NCBI RefSeq assembly: GCF_027257875.1
Contig: NZ_JAPVQY010000026.1
Location: 1 to 46,532, forward strand
Length of the DNA: 46,532 nucleotides
From: Burkholderia sp. IMCC1007
Lineage (GTDB): Bacteria; Pseudomonadota; Gammaproteobacteria; Burkholderiales; Burkholderiaceae
Direction of reading: 5' to 3'
The position numbers and the translations under genes were made by a program. The notes under the pieces are model-generated. The model had not been told where the DNA came from, ran no database searches, and worked only from the letters and a program-made list of their open reading frames with translations. Of the stretch, positions 9,152 through 18,712 are shown piece after piece; the stretch's first letter is position 1; every line of letters begins with the position of its first letter.

Positions 9152-9652
9152 TCAGCGCGTGCCGCGCACGCGGCGCAACTCGTCGTAGATCAGCAGCACT
9201 GCGCCGACCGTGATCGCGGAGTCCGCGAGGTTGAACGCCGGGAAGTGCCACCCACCGAGGTGGAAATCGAGAAAGTCGATCACGTGGCCGTAGACGAGCC
9301 GGTCGATCACGTTGCCGAGCGCGCCGCCGAGGATCAGCGCGAGCGACACGCTGAACAGCCGCTGATGGCCGTGGCGTTTCAGCAGGAAGCAGATCACGAG
9401 CGTCGCGCCGACGCCGAGCGCGGTGAACGCCCAGCGCTGCCAGCCGCTCGCCGTCGACAGGAAGCCGAACGCGGCGCCGCGGTTGTACACCAGCACGAGA
9501 TTGAAGAACGACGTCAGCGCGTGCTGCGCGCCGTACGCGAACGTCTTGAGGATCGCGATCTTCGACAGCTGATCGAACAGGATCACGATCAGCGAAATGC
9601 CGAGCCAGGGCGCGAGCGCGCCGCTGGCCGGTTTCGACAAGGTCTTCGCCAT
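9152..9652 (-). CDS. lspA: Lipoprotein signal peptidase (signal peptidase II)
   Basis: A 166-residue inner-membrane aspartyl protease that cleaves the signal peptide of lipid-modified prolipoproteins. Four hydrophobic segments are present. The two catalytic Asp residues lie in the conserved [14 protein letters not shown] and FNLADSAI segments; NRGAAFGFL is another family block. It starts 2 nt after the ileS stop, the classical ileS-lspA coupling. A small lipoprotein that would need this enzyme is encoded at 38044-38220. Confidence 0.97.
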   Translation of the reverse strand: MAKTLSKPASGALAPWLGISLIVILFDQLSKIAILKTFAYGAQHALTSFFNLVLVYNRGAAFGFLSTASGWQRWAFTALGVGATLVICFLLKRHGHQRLFSVSLALILGGALGNVIDRLVYGHVIDFLDFHLGGWHFPAFNLADSAITVGAVLLIYDELRRVRGTR

Positions 9653-9654
9653 AT

Positions 9655-12492
9655 TTAAGCAGCGCTCCGGATTTCGCCGTTTTCAAACAGGTTCGAGAAG
9701 CAGCGGCCGCACAGCGTCGGATGATCGGCGTGCGCGCCGACGTCCTCGCGGTAGTGCCAGCAGCGCTCGCACTTCTGGTACTTCGACGCGGCCACGTCGA
9801 CGCTTTCCTGCGCTTCGTCGTCGACCTTCACGACGGTTGCCGCCGACGTGATCAGCACGAACTTCAGGTCGTCGCCGAGGCTCGTGAGCGCGTCGTAGCG
9901 CGCGCCGCTCGCATGCACGGCCACTTCGGCCTGCAGCGACGAACCGATGCGGTTCGCGGTGCGTGCTTCCTCGAGCGCCTTCGTCACGTTGCCGCGTACT
10001 TCGCGCAGCAGCGCCCACTTCTCGATCAGCGCGGCCGAGCCGGCGACTTTCGGATACGCGTAGTACGTTTCCGTGAACACGGTGTCGCTCGCCGGCTGGA
10101 ACACCTTCCACGCTTCTTCCGCGGTGAACGACAGGAACGGCGCGAGCACGCGCAGCAGGCCGTGCGTCAGGTGGTACAGCGCGGTCTGCGCGGAGCGGCG
10201 CGCGTGTGAATCGGGCGCGCTCGTGTACAGGCGGTCCTTCAGCACGTCGAGGTAGAAGCCGCCGAGATCTTCCGAGCAGTACGTCTGCAGCTTCGCGACG
10301 ACCGGGTGGAATTCGTACTTCTCGTAGTGGCCGAGCAGTTCCGTCTGCAATTGGGCGGAGAACGCGACCGCGTAACGGTCGATCTCGAGCCATTCTTCCG
10401 CCGGCACCGCATGCTGCGCGAAGTCGAAGTCCGACAGGTTCGCGAGCAGGAAGCGCAGCGTGTTGCGGATCCGGCGATAGCCTTCGGTCACGCGCTTCAG
10501 GATTTCCTCGGAGATCGCGAGCTCGCCCGAATAGTCGGTCGACGCGATCCACAGGCGGATGATTTCCGCGCCGAGGCGGTTCGCGACTTCATGCGGGTCG
10601 ATGCCGTTGCCGAGCGACTTGCTCATCTTGCGGCCTTCGCCGTCGACCGTGAAGCCGTGCGTGAGCAGACCCTTGTACGGCGCGCGGCCGTCGATCATCG
10701 ATGCGGTCAGCAGTGACGAGTGGAACCAGCCGCGATGCTGGTCCGAGCCTTCGAGGTACAGGTCGGCCGGGAACTGCAGCTGATCCTTGTGCGAGCCGCG
10801 CAGCACGTGCCAGTGCGTCGTGCCCGAGTCGAACCACACGTCGAGCGTGTCGCGGTTCTTCTCGTACAGGTTCGCGTCGTCGCCGATCAGCTCGCGCGGG
10901 TCGAGCGACTGCCACGCCTCGATGCCCGCCTGCTCGACGCGCTTCGCGACTTCCTCGAGCAGCTCGAGCGTGCGCGGGTGCAGCTCGCCGGTTTCCTTGT
11001 GCACGAAGAACGCCATCGGCACGCCCCACTGGCGCTGGCGCGACAGCGTCCAGTCGGGGCGGTTCGCGATCATGCTGAACAGGCGCTGCTTGCCCCACGA
11101 CGGGTAGAACGCGGTCGCGTCGATGCCTTCCAGCGCGGTTTCGCGCAGCGTCTTGCCGCCTTCGCGCGGCGTCACGTCCATGCCGGCGAACCACTGCGAC
11201 GTCGCGCGGTAGATGATCGGCGTCTTGTGGCGCCAGCAGTGCATGTAGCTGTGCTTGTAGTGCTCGCTGCGCAGCAGCGAGCCGGCTGCGTTCAGCGCGT
11301 CGACGACCTTCGGGTTTGCGTCCCAGATCGACAGGCCGCCGAACAGCGGCAGGGATTCGATGTAGCGGCCGTCGCCCATCACCGGGTTGATGATGTCCGA
11401 GTCGGTCATCCCGTGCGCCTTGCACGACTGGAAGTCCTCGATACCGTACGCCGGCGACGAGTGCACGACGCCGGTACCGGTGTCGGTCGTCACGTAGTCG
11501 CCGAGGTAGACGGGCGCGGTGCGCTGGTAGCCGGGGTGGGCCGCCGCGAGCGGGTGGTGGAAGCGCAGGTTCGCGAGCTTCACGCCGGGCGCGGTCGCGA
11601 CGACGCGGCCGGTCAGCTTGAAGTCGGCCATGCACGCTTCGACGCGCTCTTCCGCGATGATCAGCAGCCCGCGCTCGGTGTCGACCAGCGCGTAGACGAT
11701 TTCCGGATGAAGGTTCAGCGCCTGGTTGGCGGGGATCGTCCACGGCGTGGTGGTCCAGATCACGATGCCGCCTTCGGCGCGCGGCAGCGCCGGCAGGCCG
11801 AACGCGTGCGCGGTCTTTTCCGGTTCAGCGAACGCGAACATCACGTCGATCGTCGGGTCGGTGCGGTCCTTGTACTCGACTTCCGCTTCCGCGAGCGCCG
11901 AGCCGCAGTCGAAGCACCAGTTGACCGGCTTCAGCCCACGGTACACGTAGCCCTTTTCGATGATCTTGCCGAGCGCGCGGATTTCTTCCGCCTCGTTCAC
12001 GAAATTCATCGTCTTGTACGGATTCGCCCAGTCGCCGAGCACGCCCAGGCGCTTGAAGCCGACCTTCTGCTTTTCGATCTGCTCGGTCGCGTAAGCGCGC
12101 GCCTTGCTCATCACTTCGGCCGCCGGCAGCGACTTGCCGAACTGCTTCTCGATCTGGATCTCGATCGGCATCCCGTGGCAATCCCAGCCCGGCACGTACG
12201 GCGCGTCGAAGCCGGCCATGTTGCGCGACTTGACGACGATGTCCTTCAGGATCTTGTTGACCGCGTGGCCGAGGTGGATGTCGCCGTTCGCATACGGCGG
12301 GCCGTCGTGCAGGATGAACTTCGGCCGGCCCTTGCTGGCCGCGCGGATCTTCTCGTAGATGCCGCGCTCTTCCCACTCCTTGACCCACTGCGGCTCGCGC
12401 TTGGGCAGGTCGCCGCGCATCGGGAACGGCGTGTCGAGCAGGTTGACCGGATACTTGGCCTGCGGTTTCGAATCGGCTTTCTTGTTGCTCAT
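9655..12492 (-). CDS. ileS: Isoleucyl-tRNA synthetase
   Basis: A 945-residue class Ia cytoplasmic aminoacyl-tRNA synthetase. The HIGH signature is HLGHAVNK near residue 75 and KMSKS is in [10 protein letters not shown]. The editing (CP1) domain lies between them, with [10 protein letters not shown]. The C-terminus has a zinc ribbon [14 protein letters not shown]...CGRC. Length and domain order are those of bacterial type enzymes, not the mupirocin-resistant eukaryote-like form. It lies between ribF and lspA, as in many Proteobacteria. Confidence 0.98.
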   Translation of the reverse strand: MSNKKADSKPQAKYPVNLLDTPFPMRGDLPKREPQWVKEWEERGIYEKIRAASKGRPKFILHDGPPYANGDIHLGHAVNKILKDIVVKSRNMAGFDAPYVPGWDCHGMPIEIQIEKQFGKSLPAAEVMSKARAYATEQIEKQKVGFKRLGVLGDWANPYKTMNFVNEAEEIRALGKIIEKGYVYRGLKPVNWCFDCGSALAEAEVEYKDRTDPTIDVMFAFAEPEKTAHAFGLPALPRAEGGIVIWTTTPWTIPANQALNLHPEIVYALVDTERGLLIIAEERVEACMADFKLTGRVVATAPGVKLANLRFHHPLAAAHPGYQRTAPVYLGDYVTTDTGTGVVHSSPAYGIEDFQSCKAHGMTDSDIINPVMGDGRYIESLPLFGGLSIWDANPKVVDALNAAGSLLRSEHYKHSYMHCWRHKTPIIYRATSQWFAGMDVTPREGGKTLRETALEGIDATAFYPSWGKQRLFSMIANRPDWTLSRQRQWGVPMAFFVHKETGELHPRTLELLEEVAKRVEQAGIEAWQSLDPRELIGDDANLYEKNRDTLDVWFDSGTTHWHVLRGSHKDQLQFPADLYLEGSDQHRGWFHSSLLTASMIDGRAPYKGLLTHGFTVDGEGRKMSKSLGNGIDPHEVANRLGAEIIRLWIASTDYSGELAISEEILKRVTEGYRRIRNTLRFLLANLSDFDFAQHAVPAEEWLEIDRYAVAFSAQLQTELLGHYEKYEFHPVVAKLQTYCSEDLGGFYLDVLKDRLYTSAPDSHARRSAQTALYHLTHGLLRVLAPFLSFTAEEAWKVFQPASDTVFTETYYAYPKVAGSAALIEKWALLREVRGNVTKALEEARTANRIGSSLQAEVAVHASGARYDALTSLGDDLKFVLITSAATVVKVDDEAQESVDVAASKYQKCERCWHYREDVGAHADHPTLCGRCFSNLFENGEIRSAA

Positions 12493-12593
12493 GATGGGAT
12501 CGCTATCAAATCGGGGGACGCTCGTGCGTCGTGAATCGGGGTGCGCGCGCGTCGGCGGCGCGAGGAAGGCGGTGCGGGGTGCCGCCGGCCGGA

Positions 12594-13586
12594 TCAGCTA
12601 ATTCGGTCGGTCGCCGACGTCGAGAAGCCGGTTGCACTGCTGCCCGGCGCGCGGTCGCGCTCGATGAAGTACGCACGCGCATTCGCGACGTCCAGCGCGA
12701 TCGCGCGCGACAGCGCCTCGAGATCGTCGAACTTCGCCTCGTCGCGCAGCTTCTTCAGGAATTCGACGCGGATCAGCTTGCCGTACGCATCGCCGTGCCA
12801 GTCGAGCAGGTGGACCTCGAGCAGCACGCGGCCCGAATCGTCGACGGTCGGGCGCAGCCCGAGGCTCGCGACGCCCGGCAGCGGCGTGGGGCCGAGGCCG
12901 TGCACCTGCACGACGAAGATGCCCGCCAGCGCCGGCCGCTTGTGTGCGATCGGCAGGTTCAGCGTCGGGAAGCCGAGGTCGCGGCCGAGCTTGAGCCCGT
13001 GCGCGACGTGGCCGCTGATCAGGTAGCCGTGGCCGAGCGCCTGCGCGGCCGCGTGAAGATCGCCCGCCGCGAGCGCCGCACGCACGCCGGAGCTCGAGAT
13101 GCGCGTGCCGTCGCTGCCGGCGACCGTGCCCATCTGCTCGACCTCGAAGCCGTACTGCTCGCCGGCTGCCTTCAGCGTGTCGAAAGTGCCCGCGCGCTTC
13201 GCGCCGTAGCAGAAGTCGTCGCCGACCATCATCCAGCGCGTGTGCAGCCCGTTCACCAGCGTGCGTTCGACGAACGCCTGCGGCGACTGGCTCGCGAACG
13301 TGTGGTTGAAGTGCTCGACGACGACGCGGTCGACGCCGTGATCGCGCAGCGCTTCCAGCTTGTCGCGCAGCATCGCGATACGCGGCGGCGCGCCGGCCGG
13401 ATTGAAGAATTCGCGCGGGTGCGGCTCGAACGTCATCACGCACACGGGCAGGCCGCGCGCGTCCGCTGCGGCGCGCACGCGCGCGAGCAGGGCCTGGTGG
13501 CCGCGATGGACACCGTCGAAGTTGCCGATCGTCAGCGCGCAAGGCGCGCGGCTTTCGGCGTTGGGCAGGCCGCGGAAGACTTTCAC
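12594..13586 (-). CDS. ribF: Bifunctional riboflavin kinase/FAD synthetase
   Basis: A 330-residue enzyme that phosphorylates riboflavin to FMN and adenylylates FMN to FAD. The N-terminal nucleotidyltransferase half has [13 protein letters not shown] and RISSSGVR; the C-terminal kinase half has [11 protein letters not shown] and a [10 protein letters not shown] stretch. The start is GTG at 13586 ([12 protein letters not shown]), since homologues begin there and further upstream the frame has no protein-like sequence. No clear Shine-Dalgarno precedes it. A TATAAT box lies 52 nt upstream. First gene of the ribF-ileS-lspA-coaBC-dut cluster. No FMN riboswitch is visible. Confidence 0.95.
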   Translation of the reverse strand: MKVFRGLPNAESRAPCALTIGNFDGVHRGHQALLARVRAAADARGLPVCVMTFEPHPREFFNPAGAPPRIAMLRDKLEALRDHGVDRVVVEHFNHTFASQSPQAFVERTLVNGLHTRWMMVGDDFCYGAKRAGTFDTLKAAGEQYGFEVEQMGTVAGSDGTRISSSGVRAALAAGDLHAAAQALGHGYLISGHVAHGLKLGRDLGFPTLNLPIAHKRPALAGIFVVQVHGLGPTPLPGVASLGLRPTVDDSGRVLLEVHLLDWHGDAYGKLIRVEFLKKLRDEAKFDDLEALSRAIALDVANARAYFIERDRAPGSSATGFSTSATDRIS

Positions 13587-13638
13587 GATAGCGGATGCAG
13601 CGTCGGGGGATGGGCGGTGGGATGCCGCAAAGCAGAAG

Positions 13639-13644
13639 ATTATA
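13639..13644 (-). promoter_or_regulatory. TATAAT -10 box of the ribF cluster
   Basis: A perfect TATAAT on the minus strand, which would start transcription near 13632, 46 nt before the ribF GTG. No good -35 box is found 16-18 bp upstream. It is back-to-back with the purN -10 box 52 bp away. Confidence 0.45.
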
Positions 13645-13693
13645 AACGTTCGGGCGGCCCGGCGGCCGAGAAGGGGGGAAACGCGAGGGCGAA

Positions 13694-13702
13694 TGGTAAA
13701 AT
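13694..13702 (+). promoter_or_regulatory. Extended -10 promoter of purN
   Basis: TGGTAAAAT: TG-N followed by a TAAAAT box (13697-13702). The purN ATG begins six bases later at 13709, so the transcript would be leaderless. No Shine-Dalgarno and no -35 box are present, which fits an extended -10 promoter. Confidence 0.5.
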
Positions 13703-13708
13703 TCGCGG

Positions 13709-14371
13709 ATGAAAAAACTCGTGATCCTGATTTCCGGTCGCGGCAGCAACATGGAGGCCATCGTCCGCGCATGCGCGCAGGAACGCTGGCCAGCCGAGAT
13801 TGCCGCCGTGATCGCCAACCGGCCCGATGCGGCCGGCCTGGCTTTTGCCGCGTCGCACGGGGTGGCGACCGCGGTGGTCGACCATCGCTCGTTCGACGGC
13901 CGCGACAGCTTCGATGCGGCGCTCGCCGCCGAAATCGACCGTTTCGCACCCGATCTCGTCGTGCTTGCCGGCTTCATGCGCATCCTCACGCCCGATTTCG
14001 TCAGACGATATGAGGGCCGGCTGCTGAACATCCATCCGTCGCTGCTGCCGAGCTTCAAGGGCATCCACACGCACCAGCAGGCGCTGGATGCCGGCGTCGC
14101 GCTGCACGGCGCGAGCGTGCATTTCGTCATTCCCGAACTCGACAGCGGCGCGATCGTCGCGCAGGGCGCGGTGCCCGTGCGCGCGGGCGACGACGCGGCC
14201 GCGCTCGCGCAGCGCGTGCTGACGGTCGAGCACGTGCTGTATCCGCGTGCGGTGCGCTGGTTCGTCGAGGGGCGCCTGCGCCTCGACAACGGGCGGGCGG
14301 TGGTGGCGCCGGAAGAGGCGCGCTGGATTTTCGCGGATCAACCGCATACCAAAACGAGCGAGGGCGTATGA
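13709..14371 (+). CDS. purN: Phosphoribosylglycinamide formyltransferase (GART)
   Basis: A 220-residue cytoplasmic enzyme of purine synthesis that formylates GAR using 10-formyl-tetrahydrofolate. ILISGRGSNMEAI near the N-terminus binds the phosphate of GAR. NIHPSLLPSFKG carries the catalytic Asn and His, and the Asp lies in VIPELDSGAI. Length is normal. The start codon follows a TAAAAT box by six bases and has no ribosome binding site. The stop overlaps the next gene by four bases, so purN and the methyltransferase are coupled. Confidence 0.97.
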   Translation: MKKLVILISGRGSNMEAIVRACAQERWPAEIAAVIANRPDAAGLAFAASHGVATAVVDHRSFDGRDSFDAALAAEIDRFAPDLVVLAGFMRILTPDFVRRYEGRLLNIHPSLLPSFKGIHTHQQALDAGVALHGASVHFVIPELDSGAIVAQGAVPVRAGDDAAALAQRVLTVEHVLYPRAVRWFVEGRLRLDNGRAVVAPEEARWIFADQPHTKTSEGV

Positions 14372-15630
14372 AGCTGCACGGATTCCTGATTGGCCAGACC
14401 GAGACCTTGCTGGCCGAGGTGCTGAAATTCGCCGGCCCGGCCGACGCGACGACGAGCCGGTTCTTCCGCGCGCACCCGAAGCTCGGCCACGCCGAGCGCG
14501 GCGTGATCGCCGAGGCCGTATTCGCGGTGCTGCGCCGGAAGATGGAGTTTTCGCATCTCGCCGAAAGCGGCACGGGCACGCCCGCGCGGCGCCTCACGCT
14601 GCTCGGCCTGATGCAGACGGTCGGTCGCAATGCGCTGAAGCCGTTCCTGTCCGATACCGAGGCCGCATGGCTCGAGCACGTATCGAAGATCGATCCGGCG
14701 AGCCTGCCGGTGCGCGTGCGCACGAACCTGCCGGACTGGATCTACCAGGCGCTGTCGGCCCGCTTCGACGCCGAGGAGCTCGGGCAGCTCGCCGCCGCGC
14801 TGAACTACCCGGCGCCGCTCGACCTGCGCGCCAATGCGCAGAAAGCGACGCGCGACCAGGTGATCGACGCGCTGCGCGCGAACGGCATCGACGCGGGCGC
14901 GACGCCGTTCGCGCCGTACGGCGTGCGGGTCGTCGGCAAGCCGGCGCTCACGCGCCTGAAGCTGTTCGAAGAAGGCCAGATCGAGGTGCAGGACGAAGGC
15001 AGCCAGCTGCTGTGCTCGCTCGTCGCGCCGCGTCGCGGCGAGATGGTCGTCGATTTCTGCGCGGGCGCCGGCGGCAAGACGCTCGCGCTCGGCGCGATGA
15101 TGCGTTCGACCGGGCGCCTGTATGCGTTCGACGTGTCGGAGAAGCGTCTCACGAAGCTGAAGCCGCGCCTTGCGCGCAGCGGTCTGTCGAACGTGAATCC
15201 GGTGCTGATCGACAGCGAGCACGATGCGAAGATCAAGCGGCTTGCCGGCAAGATCGACCGCGTGCTGGTCGACGCGCCGTGCAGCGGCCTCGGCACGCTG
15301 CGCCGCAATCCCGACCTGAAGTGGCGCCAGACGCGCACGTCGATCGACGAGCTCGCGCCGAAGCAGGCGTCGATTCTCGCGAGCGCGGCGCGTCTCGTGA
15401 AGAAGGGCGGCCGCCTCGTCTACGCGACCTGCAGCGTGCTCGACGCGGAGAACGAAGCGATCGTCGAGCAGTTCCTGGCCGACCATCCGGAGTTCGCGCT
15501 GGTGCCCGCGCAGAAGGTGCTGGCCGACCAGCGCATCGAACTCGAGACTGGCGACTACCTGTCGCTGTGGCCGCACCGCCACGCCACCGACGGCTTCTTC
15601 GCCGCGGTGCTGGAACGCCGCCCGCAGTAA
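14368..15630 (+). CDS. RsmB/NOP-family RNA (cytosine-5)-methyltransferase
   Basis: A 420-residue SAM-dependent methyltransferase, probably acting on cytosine in ribosomal RNA. The Rossmann core begins with VVDFCAGAGGKTLALG (SAM site). The paired catalytic cysteines lie in DAPCSGLGTLRRNPDLKW and YATCSVLDAENE, the signature of the RsmB/Nop2 class. The N-terminal part does not look like a full NusB-type domain, so I do not assign it as RsmB itself. It starts inside the purN stop (ATGA). The exact target is unknown. Confidence 0.88.
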   Translation: MKLHGFLIGQTETLLAEVLKFAGPADATTSRFFRAHPKLGHAERGVIAEAVFAVLRRKMEFSHLAESGTGTPARRLTLLGLMQTVGRNALKPFLSDTEAAWLEHVSKIDPASLPVRVRTNLPDWIYQALSARFDAEELGQLAAALNYPAPLDLRANAQKATRDQVIDALRANGIDAGATPFAPYGVRVVGKPALTRLKLFEEGQIEVQDEGSQLLCSLVAPRRGEMVVDFCAGAGGKTLALGAMMRSTGRLYAFDVSEKRLTKLKPRLARSGLSNVNPVLIDSEHDAKIKRLAGKIDRVLVDAPCSGLGTLRRNPDLKWRQTRTSIDELAPKQASILASAARLVKKGGRLVYATCSVLDAENEAIVEQFLADHPEFALVPAQKVLADQRIELETGDYLSLWPHRHATDGFFAAVLERRPQ

Positions 15631-15645
15631 CGGACGCATGCACGG

Positions 15646-17022
15646 ATGATGCAGAATCGTCTGCTGTCGCATCGGCTCGCGTCGGTCATCCGCGACTTCA
15701 ACCAGCCGGTGATGATCTGGCAGGCGGCGATCCTGGTCGGCGCGCTGTGTTTCGCGTGGGTGGCCGCGCGCTTCGTGCACGGCCGCATCGACGCGCGCCG
15801 GCGGGCTGCCGGCCGCGTGCCCGGCGCCGGCGCGCAGAGCCTGAAGCGCGCGCTGTTCCCGCTGTTCGGCGGGCTGTTCGTGCTGGCGGCCCAGCTTGCG
15901 TTCGACCCGTTCATGTCGACGTCGCTGCTGTCGCTCGCGCTCGTGCCGCTGTTCGGCATCGGGTTCATCTACGTGCTGTTCTTCTTCGCGCGGCGCGTGT
16001 TCGCGCGCGACGGCCACACGCATGCGTGGTTGTCGGTCGTCGAGAAGATCGTGTCGGTGATCGTGTGGGCGGCGATGGTGTTCACCGTGCTCGGGATCCA
16101 GTCCGACGTGATCGCATGGCTCGACAGCGTGCAGTTTCGCGTCGCGAATGCGCACCTCACGCTGCTGTCGGTGATTTCCGGCGCACTGTGGGTCTGCGTG
16201 ACGCTGATGGTCGCGATGTGGCTCGGCTCGGTGCTCGAGGAACGCCTCGCGCGCTCGAGCACGCTGGATGCGAACCTGAAGGTCGTGCTGTCGCGCGTCG
16301 GCCGCGCGCTGCTGGTGTTCGCGGCGATCCTGATCGGGCTGTCGCTGGTCGGCATCGACGTGACGGTGCTCGGCGTGTTCGGCGGTGCGCTCGGGGTCGG
16401 CCTCGGCTTCGGGCTGCAGAAGATCGCGAGCAACTACGTATCGGGCTTCATCATCCTGCTCGACCGCTCGCTGCGGCTCGGCGACGCGATCAGCGTCGGC
16501 GGGCTGCAGGGCATCGTCACGCAGATCCGCACGCGCTACACGGTCGTGCGCGGCCTCGACGGCAACGAGACGCTGATCCCGAACGAGAAGCTGATCACCG
16601 ACGTCGTGCAGAACCAGTCGTCGTACCTGACGCGCGGTTACGCGAAGGTCGCCGTGCAGGTCGCCTATACGAACGACGTGGAGCAGGCGCTGTCGGTGCT
16701 CGCGCAAGCCGCGAAGGGCGTGCCGCGCGTGCTCGCCGAGCCGGCGCCGGCGCCGTACCTCGTCAGCTTCGGCGCGGACGGGATCGACCTGGAGCTCGGC
16801 TTCTGGATCGAGGATGCGGCGAAGGGCACGTCGGGCGTGCGCTCGGCGGTGAATCGCAACATCTGGCGGCTCTTCGGCGAACACGGGATCTCGATTCCGT
16901 TCCCGCAGCGCGAGGTGCGCGTGGTCGGCCTGCCGGACGGGTTTGCCGCGACCGGCGTGGTGGCCGAGGGCGTGCCGGTGGCCGGCAGCGGCACCGCCGA
17001 CGGGCAGGTGTCGGCCGCTTAG
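15646..17022 (+). CDS. MscS-family mechanosensitive ion channel
   Basis: A 458-residue inner-membrane channel that opens under membrane tension to release solutes. Several hydrophobic helices occupy the N-terminal half. The pore helix and first beta-domain are seen in GVGLGFGLQKIASNYVSGF and ILLDRSLRLGDAI, then the cytoplasmic vestibule begins (NEKLITDVVQNQS). It is longer than E. coli MscS (286 residues) because of extra N-terminal helices, like the YbdG/YnaI types. Two tandem ATGs (15646, 15649) are possible starts. It lies 15 nt after the methyltransferase and is probably the third gene of the purN unit. Confidence 0.9.
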   Translation: MMQNRLLSHRLASVIRDFNQPVMIWQAAILVGALCFAWVAARFVHGRIDARRRAAGRVPGAGAQSLKRALFPLFGGLFVLAAQLAFDPFMSTSLLSLALVPLFGIGFIYVLFFFARRVFARDGHTHAWLSVVEKIVSVIVWAAMVFTVLGIQSDVIAWLDSVQFRVANAHLTLLSVISGALWVCVTLMVAMWLGSVLEERLARSSTLDANLKVVLSRVGRALLVFAAILIGLSLVGIDVTVLGVFGGALGVGLGFGLQKIASNYVSGFIILLDRSLRLGDAISVGGLQGIVTQIRTRYTVVRGLDGNETLIPNEKLITDVVQNQSSYLTRGYAKVAVQVAYTNDVEQALSVLAQAAKGVPRVLAEPAPAPYLVSFGADGIDLELGFWIEDAAKGTSGVRSAVNRNIWRLFGEHGISIPFPQREVRVVGLPDGFAATGVVAEGVPVAGSGTADGQVSAA

Positions 17023-17258
17023 GCACGCGTTGCCGGCGGGAGCGGCGTGAATCCGGCCGATTCGGGCCGTCGGGCGGCCAGAAGCGGATCGCGGCGCCTT
17101 CCTGGTCCGTCGATGGACTATCAGTCTTGCTTCATGACAAGAAAATATTCATTTTTTACAAAGACTTGGAACGGTTGAAGTAAAATTCCGGTCTACACGC
17201 GGTATGCTTTCATTTTTATGACGCCAGCGTGGCGTCGCTCTCATCACGGGTAACTGCC

Positions 17259-18455
17259 TTGTTGAATTCTGTGCTCGATTTTCTTTCCCACGGGCTCCTG
17301 CATTTTTCGTGGTGGCAGGTCGCGTTGTTCGCGCTCGCCGTCACGCACGTCACGATCATCGGCGTGACCGTCTACCTGCACCGCTGCCAGGCGCACCGCG
17401 CGCTGGAGCTGCATCCGATCGCGAGCCACTTCTTCCGTTTCTGGCTGTGGATGACCACCGGCATGCTGACCGGCCAGTGGGCGGCGATTCACCGCAAGCA
17501 CCACGCGAAGTGCGAGACCGAGGAAGATCCGCACAGCCCGCAGACGCGCGGCATCTGGAAGGTGTTCCTCGAGGGCGCGGAGCTGTATCGCGCGGAAGCG
17601 AAGAACGAAGAGACGATGCGCAAGTTCAGCCACGGCACGCCGAACGACTGGGTCGAGCGCAACGTGTACTCGAAGTACCCGATTCTCGGCATCAGCATGA
17701 TGATGGTGATCGACGTCGCGCTGTTCGGCGTGCTTGGCCTGACCGTGTGGGCCGTGCAGATGGTGTGGATTCCGTTCTGGGCGGCTGGCGTCGTCAACGG
17801 TTTCGGCCACTTCTGGGGCTACCGCAACTTCAATTCGGCCGATGCGAGCACGAACCTGTTCCCGTGGGGCATCGTGATCGGCGGTGAAGAACTGCACAAT
17901 AACCACCACACGTTCGCGACGTCGGCGAAGCTGTCGAACAAGTGGTACGAGTTCGACATCGGCTGGATGTACATCCGCATCATGTCGGCGTTCGGTCTCG
18001 CGAAGGTGAAGAAGGTCGCGCCGACGCCGCGCCTGAACAAGCCGAAGACGGTGCTCGACCAGGAAACGCTGCAGGCCGTGTTGTCGAACCGCTACGAAGT
18101 GATGGCGCGCTACGGCAAGGCCGTGAAGCGTGCGTACCGTCAGGAGCTCGCGCATCTGAAGGAACTCGGTTCGAGCGAGAAGTACCAGCTGATGCGCGGC
18201 GCGCGCAAGTGGTTCCACAAGGATGCCGACGGCCTCGACGAGCCGCAGAAGAAGCTGCTGCCGGAGATCTTCGCCAACAGCCAGAAGCTGCATACGTACT
18301 TCCAGCTGCGCCAGGATCTGGCCGCAATCTGGGATCGCTCGACCGCCTCGCGCGAACAACTGCTCGCGCAATTGCAGGATTGGTGTCATCGCGCGGAACA
18401 AAGCGGGATCAAGTCGCTGCAGGAATTCGCAACGCGCCTGCGTCGCTACGCCTGA
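17259..18455 (+). CDS. Fatty-acid (acyl-CoA type) desaturase
   Basis: A 398-residue membrane di-iron desaturase that introduces a double bond into acyl chains. The three histidine boxes are HRCQAH (about residue 45), HRKHH (about 83) and HNNHH (about 219), in the spacing of delta-9 type enzymes. Hydrophobic segments flank them. The C-terminal 130 residues form a charged, helical extension. I place the start at TTG 17259 (LLNSVLDFLSHG); a GTG at 17229 is the alternative, and neither has a strong ribosome site. The upstream 200 bp is unusually A/T-rich, which suggests a promoter. An intrinsic terminator follows. Confidence 0.88.
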   Translation: MLNSVLDFLSHGLLHFSWWQVALFALAVTHVTIIGVTVYLHRCQAHRALELHPIASHFFRFWLWMTTGMLTGQWAAIHRKHHAKCETEEDPHSPQTRGIWKVFLEGAELYRAEAKNEETMRKFSHGTPNDWVERNVYSKYPILGISMMMVIDVALFGVLGLTVWAVQMVWIPFWAAGVVNGFGHFWGYRNFNSADASTNLFPWGIVIGGEELHNNHHTFATSAKLSNKWYEFDIGWMYIRIMSAFGLAKVKKVAPTPRLNKPKTVLDQETLQAVLSNRYEVMARYGKAVKRAYRQELAHLKELGSSEKYQLMRGARKWFHKDADGLDEPQKKLLPEIFANSQKLHTYFQLRQDLAAIWDRSTASREQLLAQLQDWCHRAEQSGIKSLQEFATRLRRYA

Positions 18456-18486
18456 TTCGAAATCGATTAGAATCTCAGGACGTCAC

Positions 18487-18511
18487 AAACCCCGCGTTGG
18501 CGGGGTTTTTT
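18487..18511 (+). terminator. Intrinsic terminator of the desaturase gene
   Basis: AAACCCCGC (18487-18495) pairs with GCGGGGTTT (18500-18508) with loop GTTG, followed by a T-run to 18511. Confidence 0.88.
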
Positions 18512-18712
18512 CTTTTGGGCGGCCGGTTTTCAAAAGACGACCGGACGTGCCGGAATTGGTATGAGGCTTGGGGCTGCACCGACGTGGCACCCCGGGGGCG
18601 AGCGTAGCGGATAGGGCCGAAGCAGGCGCTGAGCACTGACTCGGGTCGACCGCGAAGCATGGGACCGGAGGCAAGCGCCAAAGCGCAACTCCGGTCGACA
18701 GGAGATATGGAG
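18512..18712 (+). promoter_or_regulatory. Structured leader upstream of nadA
   Basis: Two hundred bases without a gene. The clearest structure is GACCGGAG (18663-18670) pairing perfectly with CTCCGGTC (18689-18696), ending 4 nt before the AGGAG ribosome site of nadA. A second stem is CTTTTG/CAAAAG (18512-18517, 18531-18536). I recognise no known riboswitch consensus. The hairpin next to the ribosome site could affect nadA translation. Confidence 0.35.

Noticed and set aside
10720..12534. A 604-codon frame antisense to ileS
   Set aside because: Shadow of ileS; no family-like motif and no ribosome site.
14338..16884. An 848-codon antisense frame across purN, the methyltransferase and mscS
   Set aside because: It spans three clear genes on the other strand and has the repetitive Arg/His/Asp composition of shadow frames.
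18512..18712. A known riboswitch upstream of nadA
   Set aside because: I compared by eye with remembered NAD, SAH, cobalamin, FMN and guanidine consensus blocks and found no match; kept only as an unassigned structured leader.
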